A DNA stretch of 64,000 nucleotides from Cloeon dipterum (Eukaryota; Arthropoda; Insecta; Ephemeroptera; Baetidae), in contig NC_088786.1 of the NCBI RefSeq assembly GCF_949628265.1, positions 34,741,681-34,805,680 on the forward strand, written 5' to 3'. The notes below the pieces were generated by a model. The model ran no database searches. It had not been told where the DNA came from and worked only from the letters and a program-made list of their open reading frames with translations. Position 1 is the first letter of the stretch, and each line of letters starts with the position of its first letter. The position numbers and the translations under genes are program-made. Positions 1-24,268 of the stretch are shown here, piece by piece.

Positions 1-206
1 AGTCCCGCACTGTGAAGCACTTCTTGTTTTCTACAATTAAAGAGACAAATAACCGCAATTTAATTGTAAAAAATGTGAAACGGGATCATTGTTAACATGT
101 TATGTGGTTATGAATTTTTTTAAATAATTGTCGGTATTAAAATTTTCAAACTCAATAAATTTTTCAGGCATTTTTATTTCCACCTCTTACCCAAGGAAAC
201 AGATTA

Positions 207-1309
<1,103 letters not shown>

Positions 1310-2555
1310 CTATTGTAAGTTTAAAAAGATTGGCATGAAATCAGCACGACACTTCTGTACCATTTCTTATACTTCGCCAGAGCTCATTTTGGGGCTTATT
1401 ATGAAGAGTGCGGTGCGAACAAAATACGGTTTGATGAGAGTGCCTTGCCTTTAACTCTTGAAGCAGTCGGGCAGCGCACAGCAAAAAGCCACGTACTGAG
1501 CACAAGTGATTTGCGGAGGGGAACAACCAAATCAAACACCTTTTCCCAAGCATATTTTTTATGTATTTATCGCTGGTGACGCATGTAAAATCGTTTTACA
1601 TCGAGTTATTAGGGTGTATTTCGATCAGATAATTTCTTATTAAACACTATTCTAATAGTATTGAAGCCAAAATGCAATTAAATAATTAATAAATAATAAT
1701 CATTTTGTAAGCGAATCGCCCTGCTAATTGGAATTGGCCAAAAAATATGAATCTGAAATTTATTTTGATATTCTGAAAGGGTTTTTATTGAATAATCTCG
1801 TACGACTAAAATTATTTTCACAACTGAGCCTACCTTCAAAGGTTTCAGCTTATATAAAAATATAGAAGTGGTTTCCGCATTTATTAATTTGAGAAATTCA
1901 CCCGGCAAAAGTCACATTCAATTAGGAGATGTAATGTTTATACCAAAAAACATGAATGGTGGTGATAAAAATCTCATTTTATTCTCAACACATAATAAAA
2001 CAGAGAAAGCTGCACAGTTTAACTGGAGTTGACAGTTGAAATTAATGAAAATAACGTCTCCGTTGATATCAAACATACACAATCTGGCGTTAATCGATTC
2101 ACGGGCATAACTAAATGATTCAAGAACACTAAAACAGAGCGAGCATAAAAGGTGAAAAAATGTCACAAATATATTATTTGCATCGTTTAAAATCCACGTC
2201 ATACGCGAGGTGGATAATTTTGCAGCACAATTTATACAGATTAAACAACTGACTCTTCCTTATTATTGGAAAACACGTCATTTTTATCAGTCGGACCCTG
2301 AGCTTGCTTGAGAGAAAGAGAGTGATAACAAAAACCATTTATTTATCGCTGAATCACAATCGTGCAGACCGCCATAAAAAGAACGTGAACTCTTTCTCGT
2401 TCGTTCGTTTTTTTGTTTCATATATTATATTATATTCCCTTGCACGAACGAAAGTGAAAACAAAAAATAATAAAACAACCGCGTGTGGAAACTGAGTGCG
2501 AATTCGCCTTAACCTACCCAGTCTGGTCAGTGGTGTGGATTAAAATTTTCAATTT
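1310..2555. other. AT-rich spacer between ZCCHC24 exon-pair copies
   Basis: This is mostly AT-rich sequence downstream of the ZCCHC24-like stop codon. It probably contains the 3' UTR of that gene (a TTTATT, i.e. AATAAA on the minus strand, lies near 2337-2343). I see no convincing coding exon, and in particular no CCHC-knuckle exon that would serve the downstream copies. Confidence 0.5.
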
Positions 2556-6788
<4,233 letters not shown>

Positions 6789-7461
6789 CGGGGGCGGCGG
6801 GTGCGACGAGACCCACAGCGGCGGCGGCGGCAGGTGGTGCACCGGAGGCGGAAACGGAGGCGGCGGCGGGTGTCGGGGGTGGACGGGCCGGGGCGGGGGA
6901 GCGGACGGGGCCTGCACTGCGGTCTCCAGTTCAGTCGATCGCAGGCGCCGCCAACGAGGACGCTGCCTCACATTTCACGGGCTAAAATCGGACTGTGTGC
7001 CTGCTTTCTGCCCCCTCAGCGGCCGCTCGCTCGCTCGCTGGCTCGCTGGCTCGCCCGAGCTCCGATGCACCGCATGCAGATTTATTTTGGCGAGCTTTCG
7101 TCTTTCGGCCGCCGCAACGCGACTGCCACCTAAGAGTGCTGCTGCTAATCAAATAAAATGCTCGCCGCTGTCAATTTTCACCTTTTTTTAATTTGAAATC
7201 ATGTGGGCTGTGAAAATAAAAATTGAATTTGAGAGAAACAGAAATTTAAATGTGGGCCAAAATCTGCCATAGGAAATAAATTAAATATTTTTAAATATAA
7301 TTTTTTAGATTTTTTAGTAATTTTTTCTTAAAGTCTAGTCGACACCTCAATTTAAATGAAATAAAAATTCAAATCCTATTCATTGGAAAATGCGCGACGA
7401 GTGTTTCAAATTATTTAGCAGTAGATGATTAGCGTGTAATTATAGAATAGATTATTTGATC

Positions 7462-7737
7462 CAGCGGGGTCCAGATGTGCGATAAAATTGGTTCCCACTG
7501 CGCAGATCCAAGATGGCGTCTGAATGTGGGAAACAAAAAGCTCTCTTTGGATTGCCGTACGAGTGTCAAGAGTTTGTTTTTACGATCCAAAAGACACGAT
7601 TAGTACAAGAAATGCAAATTACGTCACAATATTGACCAAAACTTGCTTATTTTCGCGCATTTTCTCGTGACCGATTTTTCGCGCCATAACTCCACCGGAC
7701 GCCATATCTGCGCGTCGCACGATTCTGGCCCCCGCTG
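7462..7737. mobile_element. hAT-like MITE, family A copy 1
   Basis: A 276-bp non-coding element starts CAGCGGGGTCCAGA and ends in its inverse, TCTGGCCCCCGCTG. It is about 85-90% identical along its length to the copy at 19996-20269. The flanking 8-mers, ATTTGATC before and ATGCGATT after, agree at 5 of 8 positions, as expected for an aged 8-bp target duplication. The CAG start and 8-bp duplication are typical of hAT transposons. There is no ORF, so it would depend on a transposase elsewhere. Confidence 0.8.
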
Positions 7738-8436
7738 ATGCGATTGAGGTATTTTAAGAGTAAAACTACTACTGGACAGTCATTTGTCGACCCTTATACC
7801 AAACCCTGATTAAAAATCAAAGGTTTTAAATTTTATAAAATAAAAAAAATGAAGGGTTGTTATCAGAGCAGATATAGACTTAATGTTGCTTCAGAAATTC
7901 GGCTATTTTGTGAAAAAATCAATATTAATTCTTATCGTTTATCCCATTCTAAGCACTCCAAATTCTAGAGTAGTTCAGTTGATCGATGACGGAGAAGTGA
8001 CATCGAAGATTAAGGGTATCAAAGCAGGAAAAGCTACGCGTCGGCTTAAGTGACGTCGACTTCAGGATGAGCTTGCTTTTACGATTCTGTTCTGAACAAA
8101 TCAGACGCAATGAACGACTTTTTTACTATGACAAACCTCTGCTATTACAAATTATGTTCAGACAAGAACTGAAGGAAACATAGGGGATAGGGGTCTTTTT
8201 TGTTGTACAAGGATCACGATTAAAGTCGAAATCGGCTTTTGTCTACGAGAAAATTGAAATGTTCCTCACGTGACCAGTTATGCAAACCCGTTAACAGATT
8301 GACTGTCATTTAAATGAGCTGAACCTTGAAAAATCAGAAGTGTACCATGCTAATCACGAAAATCAGATAAGAAATGTTTAGAAAAGGCAATTTTCGCCGA
8401 AATCCCAGCACAGATCGTGACCCGTCTGCGTCCAGG
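7738..8436. other. upstream region of the first serine protease
   Basis: AT-rich DNA between MITE copy 1 and the protease start codon. It presumably holds the protease promoter, but I could not place a convincing TATA box or initiator. The region from about 6980 to 7461 on the other side of the MITE is similarly featureless, apart from short CTCG/CTGG direct repeats near 7025-7055. Confidence 0.4.
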
Positions 8437-9867
8437 ATGCGAGTTCTCGTGTGCGTGTTGGTGGCGCTCGCCCTCTCAGAGGCCTCGCCGGCCTTCCAGT
8501 CCGTCTCATTACCCGTGCGAAAACTGCAAGGTAATAATTACTGTCGTGTGTGTCTGTTATTTATTTTTTTTTAAAATCTCGGTTTGCAGACGTTGTGGAG
8601 GAGAGAGTGATAGGTGGTCAGGAATCAAGCATTTCCTGGTTTCCTCATATGGTGGCGGTAATCTCGGACGAAACAAACTTCTGTGGGGGATCGCTGATTT
8701 CAGAAAACCACGTAATCACTGCCGCACATTGCGTGATTGGGTATGAACATAAAATGTGGAAGCATTTTTATTAAAATGTCTCTTTAACACCTTTGAAAAA
8801 ATTATCAATGCGGAAAGTTAAAAAAGGACTTATTTGCAAATTAAATTTAAAAAAAAAAACAGGATGACCAACAGTCACGTGATTCTTGGAACCCTGGAGC
8901 CAACGAACACAACTAGCATCGGCTACACGTTCATGTCAGTATCGGAAACGATAATTCACTCCGGCTACAATGTCGCCACCAAGGACAACGACATCGCAAT
9001 GCTGACCCTGGGCTCCAATGCGCCAACCGGAAGTAAATAAGAAAATGAAATGAACCGCAGTAACTACAACAGGAGATTTTTCAGGCAACATACAACCAGT
9101 TCTTCTGCCTAGAGTAAACACGAATTTAGATTTAACTGGACGCAGCGCCCAACTATCCGGCTGGGGGAAAGTCAGCGACGGTACGGCAGATCAAATTAAA
9201 AAAAAGCAATTTAGTTTATGGTCACAAAATGACCGTCAATTTGCAGATTCCAGTTATATAAGCAATGTGTTGAGGAACGCAACAGTGCCAATTGTGGACA
9301 ATCAGGAGTGCTTGTTTGATTACGGCCCTAATTACGTGAACGAAAGGAAATTGTGTGTTGCCACCAACGGCGGCACCGTCGGCGCATGTTACGTAAGTTG
9401 AAATAGATTAATTGATACTGAATAATTTAGTTTTTTTAATCATGAGTTCAAATTAAAAACTTCTGAGAAAATCGATCCCAGATTTTCTATGCTTTTTCAT
9501 TAGTCAAAATTGAAAATTGTGATTATTTTCACTACAATAAGGAGAATGTATCCCACTCGCCAAAGATTGCAACGTGATAAATCTAAATTATGGATTTAAT
9601 TCAGCCATTCAATTTATAATTTTCTCATTTCAGCGATTAAATCCGGAAAGAAAACATAATTACACGCAATTTTAAATATCATTCTAGGGCGATTCGGGTA
9701 GTCCATTGGTCCTGGATGACGTCAACAACGGAGAGAGGATTCAGGTTGGTGTCATGTCTTTTGGCGCCTCTGTTGGCTGCACCCAAGGATACTCCACCGT
9801 CTACACCAGAGTCACCAACTACCTGCAGTGGATTCAGGACAACGGCGGCCCAGCTGTCAGACCCTAA
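8437..9867 (+). CDS. secreted chymotrypsin-like serine protease (S1A), copy 1
   Basis: This is a secreted trypsin-fold endopeptidase, probably digestive. Exons: 8437-8530, 8590-8740, 8863-9032, 9085-9180, 9247-9392 and 9688-9867 (278 aa). The signal peptide starts MRVLVCVLVALALSEA. Activation cleavage would fall before VIGGQ. The catalytic triad is His in TAAHC, Asp in DNDIAM and Ser in GDSGSP. The residue six before the catalytic Ser (position 189 in chymotrypsin numbering) is Gly rather than trypsin's Asp, so specificity should be chymotrypsin-, elastase- or collagenase-like. GDSGSP replaces the usual GDSGGP, an unusual change beside the active site. An in-frame upstream ATG at 8374 would bury the signal peptide, so 8437 is preferred. 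AATAAA follows the stop at about 9872. Its tandem neighbour has the same intron phases. Confidence 0.93.
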
Positions 9868-10534
9868 AAGCAATAAAATTTGATTTTTTTGATAGCCGCA
9901 GTCGTTTAATTTGAAACCACGGGAACCGCATTATCGAGCGAACAAAAAAATGTGGTCATGGTCGCCGCTTGACGAGAGGGGATCGAATAAATAAACGTTT
10001 GTTGCAAGTGGATAGTTAAAACTACTGTAAAATTGAAATTCTTGGTGAAAAAAAATGCACTCAACGCGTTTTGGAGTGTTTGACAAAAATTTCAGAGCCA
10101 TCATCAGCCAGTTTGCTTATCGTCAATCACTATAGTATTTTATTATATTTCCTCTCCTCATAATGGCTTAGTGGAACGCAAAGCAAAAATTTGATCTCGA
10201 AGGGCAAACCTATTAGTGATGAAGTGTGAAACGCAAACAGTCTGCGTTGATCAAAAGTAGCGCACGTAGATGTGACGGACGCGTTTTCGTGCGCGACCTA
10301 TTGTGTTGCGCAACAAAACAAACACTTATTGGACGAGATGTTATCGGTGATTAAGCACGACGATTGATTGATTGATTGCAACGCAAGAAGGAAAAAACTA
10401 ATTTGGAATTAACCGATGCGAAAAGTAAAGCAAACAAATTCAAATCCTTTTATTGCCCTTAATTGAGATAAGAAGGAGAGAAAAAGAGATTTAAAGCGCA
10501 AATTTTCCTCCAGTTTGCAACCTGTTGCGAAAAG
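9868..10534. other. intergenic region between the tandem proteases
   Basis: This holds the poly(A) signal of protease copy 1 and presumably the promoter of copy 2. A short ATTG iteration lies near 10362-10379. No gene was seen. Confidence 0.4.
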
Positions 10535-11721
10535 ATGAAGCTGCTTTTGTGCGCGCTGGCGATCTTCGCCCTCAGCGACGCGTTCGTGCAAAAAGATTTG
10601 CTGATTCCACCTCAGAGTGCGGTTGCCAGGGGTAAATTATAGAGATTTGAATCTAAAAATTATATCTAAGTTTTTTTTTTTTTGATATTTCAGCTTTCAA
10701 CAACAGACTAGAGGAGAGAGTGCTTGGCGGCACTCAAGCCAGCATCAATGAGTTCCCGTACATGCTTGCGATCATCTCCAGTAAAAGCACATCGGGCGAA
10801 AACGACGGCTTCTGCGGTGGATCCTTGATTTCGAGCCAATACATCATCACGGCTGCTCATTGCCTCAAACAGTAAAACAGAAAAACGCGACCGATTTTCT
10901 GTCTGTGAAACTCATTTCGCGACCTTCAACAGGTACACTGTTCACCACGCCATCTTGGGCACACTCCGACCCTTGGATACAGCCAGCGCTGGTTACACGA
11001 AAATTGTGATTTCCGCCAAAAAGCCGCACGAGGGCTTCACTTACTCCCTCCTGGACAACGACATTGCTCTGCTCACTCTGGCGACCAGTGCTCCCACCGG
11101 CGTTGGTTAGTCAATTTTGCTTTTAGATAAAAGAGAGACTATAAAATTTAATTAAATCTTCTTACAGCAAACATCAGACCAGTTTTGCTCCCGCGCAGAA
11201 GCTTCGACGCTGTCAATCTCGTTGGCAGATCTGGTCTCCTGACCGGATGGGGAAAGATCAACGATGGTAATAAAATATTGAGAGATTTGGAAATATCCGT
11301 GTTGAAACCTGACGTGGACTCTAGATCCTGGCACCTACCTGAGCTCGAATCTGCTGAAGGTCAGCGTGCCCATCGTCGAGAACACCATCTGCCGCGGCGA
11401 CTACGGCTCGGTCTACATAAATGACAAGAAGGTTTGCGTCGACACCGACGGAGGAGCTATTGGCGCTTGCCACGTGAGTAGACCAAAAACATTTTATCAG
11501 CGGAAATTGAGGAATTCTTCCTCTTCTTGACCTGACCTCAGGGTGATTCCGGTGGTCCGCTGACCTACTACGACACCGTCAACAAGGAAACCGTCCAAAT
11601 CGGCGTGATGAACTTTGGCTCTAGTTCCGGTTGCCAATCTGGCTTCCGCACCGTCTACACCAGAGTCACCAACTACACCCAATGGATCGCCAACAATGGC
11701 GGACCAGCAGTCAGAACTTAA
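10535..11721 (+). CDS. secreted chymotrypsin-like serine protease (S1A), copy 2
   Basis: A tandem paralogue of the protease just upstream. Exons: 10535-10631, 10694-10871, 10933-11105, 11168-11266, 11325-11473 and 11542-11721 (291 aa), with the same intron positions and phases. It has a signal peptide (MKLLLCALAIFALSDA), a mature N-terminus VLGGTQ, His in TAAHC, Asp in DNDIAL and Ser in a normal GDSGGP. The 189-equivalent is Gly (GACHGDSGG), again pointing to a non-tryptic pocket. Both copies end in similar tails (QWIxxNGGPAVR). It is likely a secreted digestive or brachyurin-type protease; the exact substrate cannot be told. AATAAA lies at 11829-11834. Confidence 0.95.
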
Positions 11722-18483
<6,762 letters not shown>

Positions 18484-18924
18484 CTGTTCATCTTCGGCTC
18501 CAGGAAGTCTTGGGGTCACAAATGATGGCAGCACACACACACACTAAATGGATTACGCGTCATTTTACATAATTTATTACTCGATGAGTATACCAGAATA
18601 AATTACAGTAAATGTGTTTGATAGTCGAGAAAGGGACGCCAGACACGACACGTCTCTTTTCCTGTGCCTTTTCTCAATATTCTTGTCTTAATTCACAAAT
18701 TGATTGATATTGCCGAAATGCAGAGAGTGGACACACGCGTGCTACCTATATATATATATGTTCAACTGTCCTTGGAGAGTAAAATAAAATTTGAAATTAT
18801 TTTGAACCACAATCGACTTTGGCCTGCTCCACATTCAACATCTCACCGTCACTCCCTGCGCATTTCTTTGACTGCCTCTCTTTCACAAAAGTACATAGTT
18901 CACTCTCGTGTTTACGAGGCCCAT
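18484..18924. other. convergent 3' ends of the CDKL2-like and Ly6-type genes
   Basis: This 440-bp stretch holds the 3' UTR and poly(A) signal of the kinase gene (plus strand, AATAAA at 18597) and the 3' UTR of the Ly6-type gene (minus strand, TTTATT near 18572). The two transcripts may overlap. A short (TA)n run lies near 18750-18760. Confidence 0.55.
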
Positions 18925-21900
18925 TCAGGCGGCGGCCCAGCGCATCAGCATCAGCACCCAAGTGATGAGCAGGCATGAAAGCGGCGTCGAAAGCTGAGCC
19001 GCCCCACTTTCGTGATCCTCGTCACCCTTGTAGGGTTCGTTGTTGCAGCCACTGGACTGGCACACCTCGCGGCACACATTGATCGACTCGCCGTTCGGAC
19101 TCGACTGGTGGTCCATGCACTTGAGGCCCAGGTCGACGGGAACGCAGGCCCGAGTCAGCAGCGTCAAGTAGTCTGTAATTTATTTCATTGGAAAAATCGT
19201 ATTATATTTTTAATATGAAGCACACGTACCGTCTTCAACGCGAGTCTCCTTAACAGTGATGCAGTATTTCATCTCTGAAGGGCACGCTTTCGGTGCAGGC
19301 GGCGACGACACGCATTCCAAAGAACTCACGGAATTGCACTGCACGCACTCCATGCCTGAAAAGAAGTGTTTGCCAACTTTCAGAGACGTTTTTATTGCAC
19401 GGAAAATATGTACAGTAGGTATGTTTGATTAACGGCCAGAATATTGCTCATGCATTGAAGACAAGCTGTATATTTATTTTGGCATGATCAAGGGTGAACA
19501 TCTGCGTGAGTTAATTTTTTATACATACGCGCGTATCAAAATCAGAGGCTGTAAAATTATGGTTTCGAAAATCCTATCAACTTGCTCTACTGGTAAATTT
19601 TCGCGTTGTCTTGAATTATCAACTCCGAAATCTGTATTAGATTACAGACACAAATTTCCCAAATTTCCTCTTTTCTGCAAATTGAAACACACATTTTCCT
19701 TGTGTGAGCTACAATTAAGTCGTAGAGATCCAAGTGTTTAAGATCTCGCAGATTACACCGGAGTTTTACACACACACCCGCGATGATCCACCAAACTTTG
19801 ATAGAATAAGTCACGTTTTAATGCGAAACGGCTTCATATCTATACAATTTTCTGTGTGTTCAAAAACAAAAAGTACCAATGTTGAAGTAAAACAAAAGAC
19901 TGAAGTTAATTTTGTGATATGAGAATTAGCTTCACTCTCCGAGCTATGAAAGCAGTCTCAAGCTAGCCAGATTAAGTTAAAAAAGTACATTACACCAGCG
20001 GGGGCCAGATGTGCGGTAAAATTTGTTTCCCCTGCGCAGATCCAAGATGGCGTCTGAGTTTGGAAACAAAAAGCTCTCTTTGGATTGCCGTACGAGTGTC
20101 AAGAGTTTGTTTTTACGATCCAAAAGACAAAATTAGTACAAATAATGCAAATTATGTCACAATATTAACGAAAACTTGGATCTTCTCGCGCATTTTCACG
20201 CGACCGTTTTTTCGCGCCACACTCCACCGAACGCCATATCTGCGCGTCGCATGAATCTGGACCCCGCTGCATTGCACTTTCCGTGTTAACCATAATTAAA
20301 TTGTGATATTGACACCTTAAAAATTTGGGTGATTAGGCATCTTAAAACAATAAGATTTTTTTTAAAAATCACTTTCTTAAAATTTTTTTGGTTCCAAACC
20401 TGTTGCGAAATTTATCTCGGTGGGAATTAAATTGAATAATGTCCAAGTCCAGTCAAATATTCTACAGAAATATCCGGGAAATTTATTTAAAAAAAAAACC
20501 TATTAATCAAATAATGGCATATATTTGTTACCAAGCTAATTTACAATCGCCATTCGCGCGTTCAGTGAGAAACGATACGGACGCAAATGATGGGATCGTA
20601 TTCTATTTGATGCGTCAAGGTCGGCCCGAGTATTATGCAGATGCACCCGCGTGCTTAAAGAGCTAGCGAATACAATACACAATGCGATCGCGACTCAGTG
20701 CGGCGGGCACATGCTGAATAATTGGTCAGCAGCTGTGTGCCGGCGGATTAGAGGCGGCTGGCTTGCCGACTCGAGTGGCCGCGGCGGCTCTTGAGCCCGC
20801 GCCCGCATGCATACGCAGCATCGAGTCGAATCTCTGGCGAGGACACAATATCTCCTTGATACGTAAAATGTGCGCTCATCAAGCAATAATAATAATAACA
20901 ACGAGATCGAGTCTCGCACGCAGCAGCAGCAGCACACGACTCTTAACAAGCGGCGGCGGTGTCCCCTCCTGGGGCACGGCTTTCATCATCACAGGACATT
21001 GCCTTAATTGACGAGCCCATTTTTGAACTCAACTCATGGGTGTATGTGCGCGCGAAATGAGAGTGACTTTTGGGCGCTCGCCCTGCTCCTGCCTGGCCCC
21101 CATCCATACGCAGTTAGCTAACTTTGTCCTTTCAATTTTGCACCGACTGCCGAGTTGTGCTGACGTAAATGCGTTTCATAATTTGGAAAATACAAAATTT
21201 TCGCCCTCTTATAAATCACGGGAAGAAATTGTTTATTTTAAATTTATCTTTTCAAATTTTTGATTTGGAAAGGAATTTGTTGAGCCAAATTGCTGCCCTA
21301 TTAGCTCGCTCTATTGGTAAATGTTATTATTATTAAATTCAACTCCTAAATTCAAAAAGAACGACCACATCCAAATAAGATTGCAGACAAAAATTTCCTT
21401 TTCTGTGAATTGAGACACAGATTTTCCTTGCGTGAGCTACAATTACTCGTTGGCTCGCATTAAGACATTCTCAGGAGTGTCTGTCAAAGAAATGGGAGAT
21501 ATTTGAGCAGTTCGGGGAATCTACCCGATGTAAGAGATGGCAAAAAGTGGTTAGTTTAGTGACTGGATATGCTTCAACGGGCTTGAAGGCGCACCGGCGC
21601 CGACTGGTTTGCTTTCCAGCAGCTTTATGGACAAATGTCTGGAGTTTCAATTAAAGACCTCGATGCAAGACGGCGAAAAGATGGACACATTGGGCCCTGC
21701 GGCCACTTGGGCCATTCAGGCACCATGTTATTGGGACCTGGGACCCAGTGAGCTCATAGGTTCTAAAAAAAGAAAGTGAAATGTCTTGCTATGAAACTTT
21801 AGGTAAATTTGGAAGAAATAAAAATTAATTTGTACAGTTTACTCTGATTGTATCGCTTGGAACAAATCGATGAACTCCACTTAAGTGCACGAACACAATT

Positions 21901-22096
21901 TCTTTAAAAATATATATATATATATATCTCCTTTAGAGGGCCAACAGCCATCCATAATTGTTCATGTAGAATTAAATCAAAAGAAGCAAAAAAATTTGGG
22001 GTTGGCGAAATTTTAGCACTCACCTGCAGCGGGGCTGACTAGAAGAAGAGATAAAACCAAGGCAGCGGCCAGCACAACGTTCAGTCTGCCCTCCAT
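18925..22096 (-). CDS. Ly6/uPAR-type GPI-anchored protein
   Basis: A small extracellular three-finger protein, probably tethered to the plasma membrane by GPI. Exons: 22096-22024, 19355-19230 and 19172-18925 (148 aa, all phase 1). The signal peptide is MEGRLNVVLAAALVLSLLL. The mature part has ten cysteines in Ly6 order, starting MECVQCNS and closing GCNNEP, followed by a hydrophilic stretch and a C-terminal hydrophobic segment (LSCLLITWVLMLMRW) that would act as the GPI signal. Insect relatives (the Quiver/Sleepless and Boudin families) act in ion-channel modulation or septate junctions. I cannot assign it to one orthologue. The first intron is 2.7 kb and carries MITE copy 2 and a duplicated AT-rich segment. 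A 5' UTR acceptor may lie near 22130. Confidence 0.88.
19585..19730. repeat. diverged direct repeat in the Ly6 intron, copy 1
   Basis: This segment is recognisably similar to about 21310-21450 in the same intron and same orientation. Both contain ATTACAGACA/ATTGCAGACA followed by AAATTTCC, then a TGAAACACA/TGAGACACA block and TTTTCCTTGTGTGAGCTAC/TTTTCCTTGCGTGAGCTAC. It is either a local duplication or two copies of an old element. Not coding. Confidence 0.5.
19996..20269. mobile_element. hAT-like MITE, family A copy 2
   Basis: This is the second copy of the family at 7462-7737, same orientation, 274 bp, with ends CAGCGGGGGCCAGA and TCTGGACCCCGCTG. The flanks CATTACAC and CATTGCAC match at 7 of 8 bases, a clear 8-bp target-site duplication. 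It lies inside the large intron of the minus-strand Ly6-type gene. It is non-coding. Confidence 0.85.
21310..21455. repeat. diverged direct repeat in the Ly6 intron, copy 2
   Basis: Partner of the segment at about 19585-19730. Identity is strongest around the shared TGAGCTACAATTA. Boundaries are approximate. Confidence 0.5.
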
Positions 22097-23842
22097 CCTC
22101 TCGGCTCGCAATCAGAACATATTTTCTGTAATTGTAACATGGCAGACAACGCCCAGAGGGTTAGCATTAGGCAAATTGCACTTGCCTAGTCGAGCGGGAG
22201 GAAAAATACATCACGCGCCAAATTGGGCCATCAGAAATAAAAGGCCTGCTTGTACTTGGCGGCCGTTAATTTCGATAAAAATAATCCTCGCCGCATTAGT
22301 AAAAATCATTTTGTTTTATTTTTAGCTCGGACTGAAGGACACAGAACCGTTTTTGTCTGTTACAATAGATATTAGGACTGTCTATCTCTCTCTCTCTCTC
22401 TCAGTCGCTTGGCTTATTCCAATTTGGGTGACAACGATCCATTAGTTCTCTTTTGTTTCCTTCGCTGCTTATTCCTCTGAAAGCTTGCATCGCTGAGTGA
22501 GACACACGAAGGGGAATGTCAAGGAAAAAAGTCGGAGCAAGCAGCGAGGACTCGTCGAGAGAAAAAAAACATTGGCACTGGTTTAGTCTCGCGGCTCGCG
22601 ATGCCCAGTCGTCTACGCGAATATTTTCAGACTCTCGCCTCACCGGGATCAAATTTTTTACTGCAGCAAATTGAGAGTGAATCGTAATTTAATTGATTTG
22701 TTGGATTTAAAATTGTATAAAGAATGAATAAAAAAGTAGTGCTTTAATTGACTTTAAAACAATATGAATTCATTCCCTAGAAATGCTGGTTTATGAAGCC
22801 GGAAAACTTTGTGAACTCGGTTGCATGACTTTTATTCCATATTGATTTTACTGCGCAAAAACAATTATGCAATCTGGAGAACTTCCAAAAGTTCTAGGAA
22901 ATGAAACATGCAGCGTGGAATGAAAATTTATGATACCCCGTCATTGTTGCTCTCATAATTCCATTCGGACCATAAAGAGTGAAGCACAGATAGTTAATTG
23001 TCCGTGGGTCAAAGGGCACCAGAGTTATAATATCCCCTATGCAAAACCTATTCAATCCCAAGAAATTCGATCTTCGTGAAATTCTAGACTCAAAATTAAT
23101 GCCGCACCAACTGAATAAAAATTAATATTATTAATAGACGCAGGATAAATACATTAATTTTTAAAATTGTTTGAAGTTTACAGAAATCTAATCATATAAA
23201 TTAATTATAATGGATTTTAGTAGATCAAACGGAGAGACTCACACCTAAAATATCCAAGAAAGTGGGACCGTGGAATCCACGTGTCGATGATGGGTCGTCG
23301 TCTTGTCTTTTCCCCGGAGGAGTTTCAAAGTCCGAAGCAGCGGTCAGTGGCACGCACACAAAAAGCGAAGTCGGACCGGACCGACTTGTGGGCAGCGGCT
23401 GCGAACACTGGAGCACGGCTGGATGGTTGGGAGCAGAAGATGATGCAAAACGTATAATCTACGTGAGGCGCAGCGCGCGGGAGAACATCCGCTGCTGCGC
23501 GCTCCGCTGCCACACACACGCCGATCAACTGACGGCTAGTTTAGTTGGAACTCGGCGCGAGCAAGGCATCCCCTCGTGTCTGAGGCCAAAATAAAGTCGG
23601 CACAGGAAAACGTTTTTCTCTTTTTTCTCTCACTCGCAGCGATCAGAGTAATGACCGTCCTTTGTACGGATTCTCACTTGATCAATTCCCGGCGCCGACG
23701 ACAGCTTCGGGATTGTTTTAAAGAAGAAATTATTACAGTCAATAACTTTACAATCGAGATCGTTTATTTTATTTCTTCAGTACGACTTGAAAAATGAGTT
23801 CTTATAAAAATTATAGCTATATAGTAAGTGCAAATTTCAATT
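22097..23842. other. upstream region of the Ly6-type gene
   Basis: AT-rich DNA with a GC-rich part at about 23230-23560 that could hold the minus-strand first (non-coding) exon of the Ly6-type gene. On that strand a donor-like AG/GTGTGAGTC occurs near 23238-23247. A (CT)n run sits at about 22386-22404. No coding exon was found. Confidence 0.35.
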
Positions 23843-24268
23843 GACCAGTTGCATAAACCCTTAGATTTTGAAGCCGCCAACAGATGGCGCAACCACAGAC
23901 TTTCTTAAAAATTTTGTTTTAAGCGGTTTTAAGGCATTTCCGCTTCGTTTTCAGACTCAATCTAGCTATTATGCTTTTTTGAATTAATTTGCTTTTTTTG
24001 ACGTGCTGAAAACCAAAATCGGTTCAGCCATTCGCCGTAGAAACGTTGGAAAAGATTTTTTTTATTTCAAAAAATAGTTTTTCACGATTCTACGTTGATT
24101 GAATTAACCGATTTTGGTTTTCAGAACGTCAAAAATTAGCAAATTAATTGAAGAATGCACGGTAGCTAGATTGAGTCTGAAATCGCAGCGAAAGTGCCTT
24201 AAAATCAAAAATCTATGGTGGCGCCATCTGTTGGTGGCTTCGAACACTTAGGGTTTATGCAACTGGTG
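23843..24268. mobile_element. foldback element with long inverted repeats
   Basis: The left arm (about 23843-24045) starts ACCAGTTGCATAAACCC; the right arm (about 24085-24268) ends in the inverse GGGTTTATGCAACTGGT. The arms pair over nearly their full length, about 190-200 bp, with only some 40 AT-rich bases between. AATT flanks both sides (23839-23842 and 24269-24272) and may be the target duplication. There is no ORF. It is a foldback-type MITE or long-TIR element that would form a stable hairpin. Confidence 0.8.
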
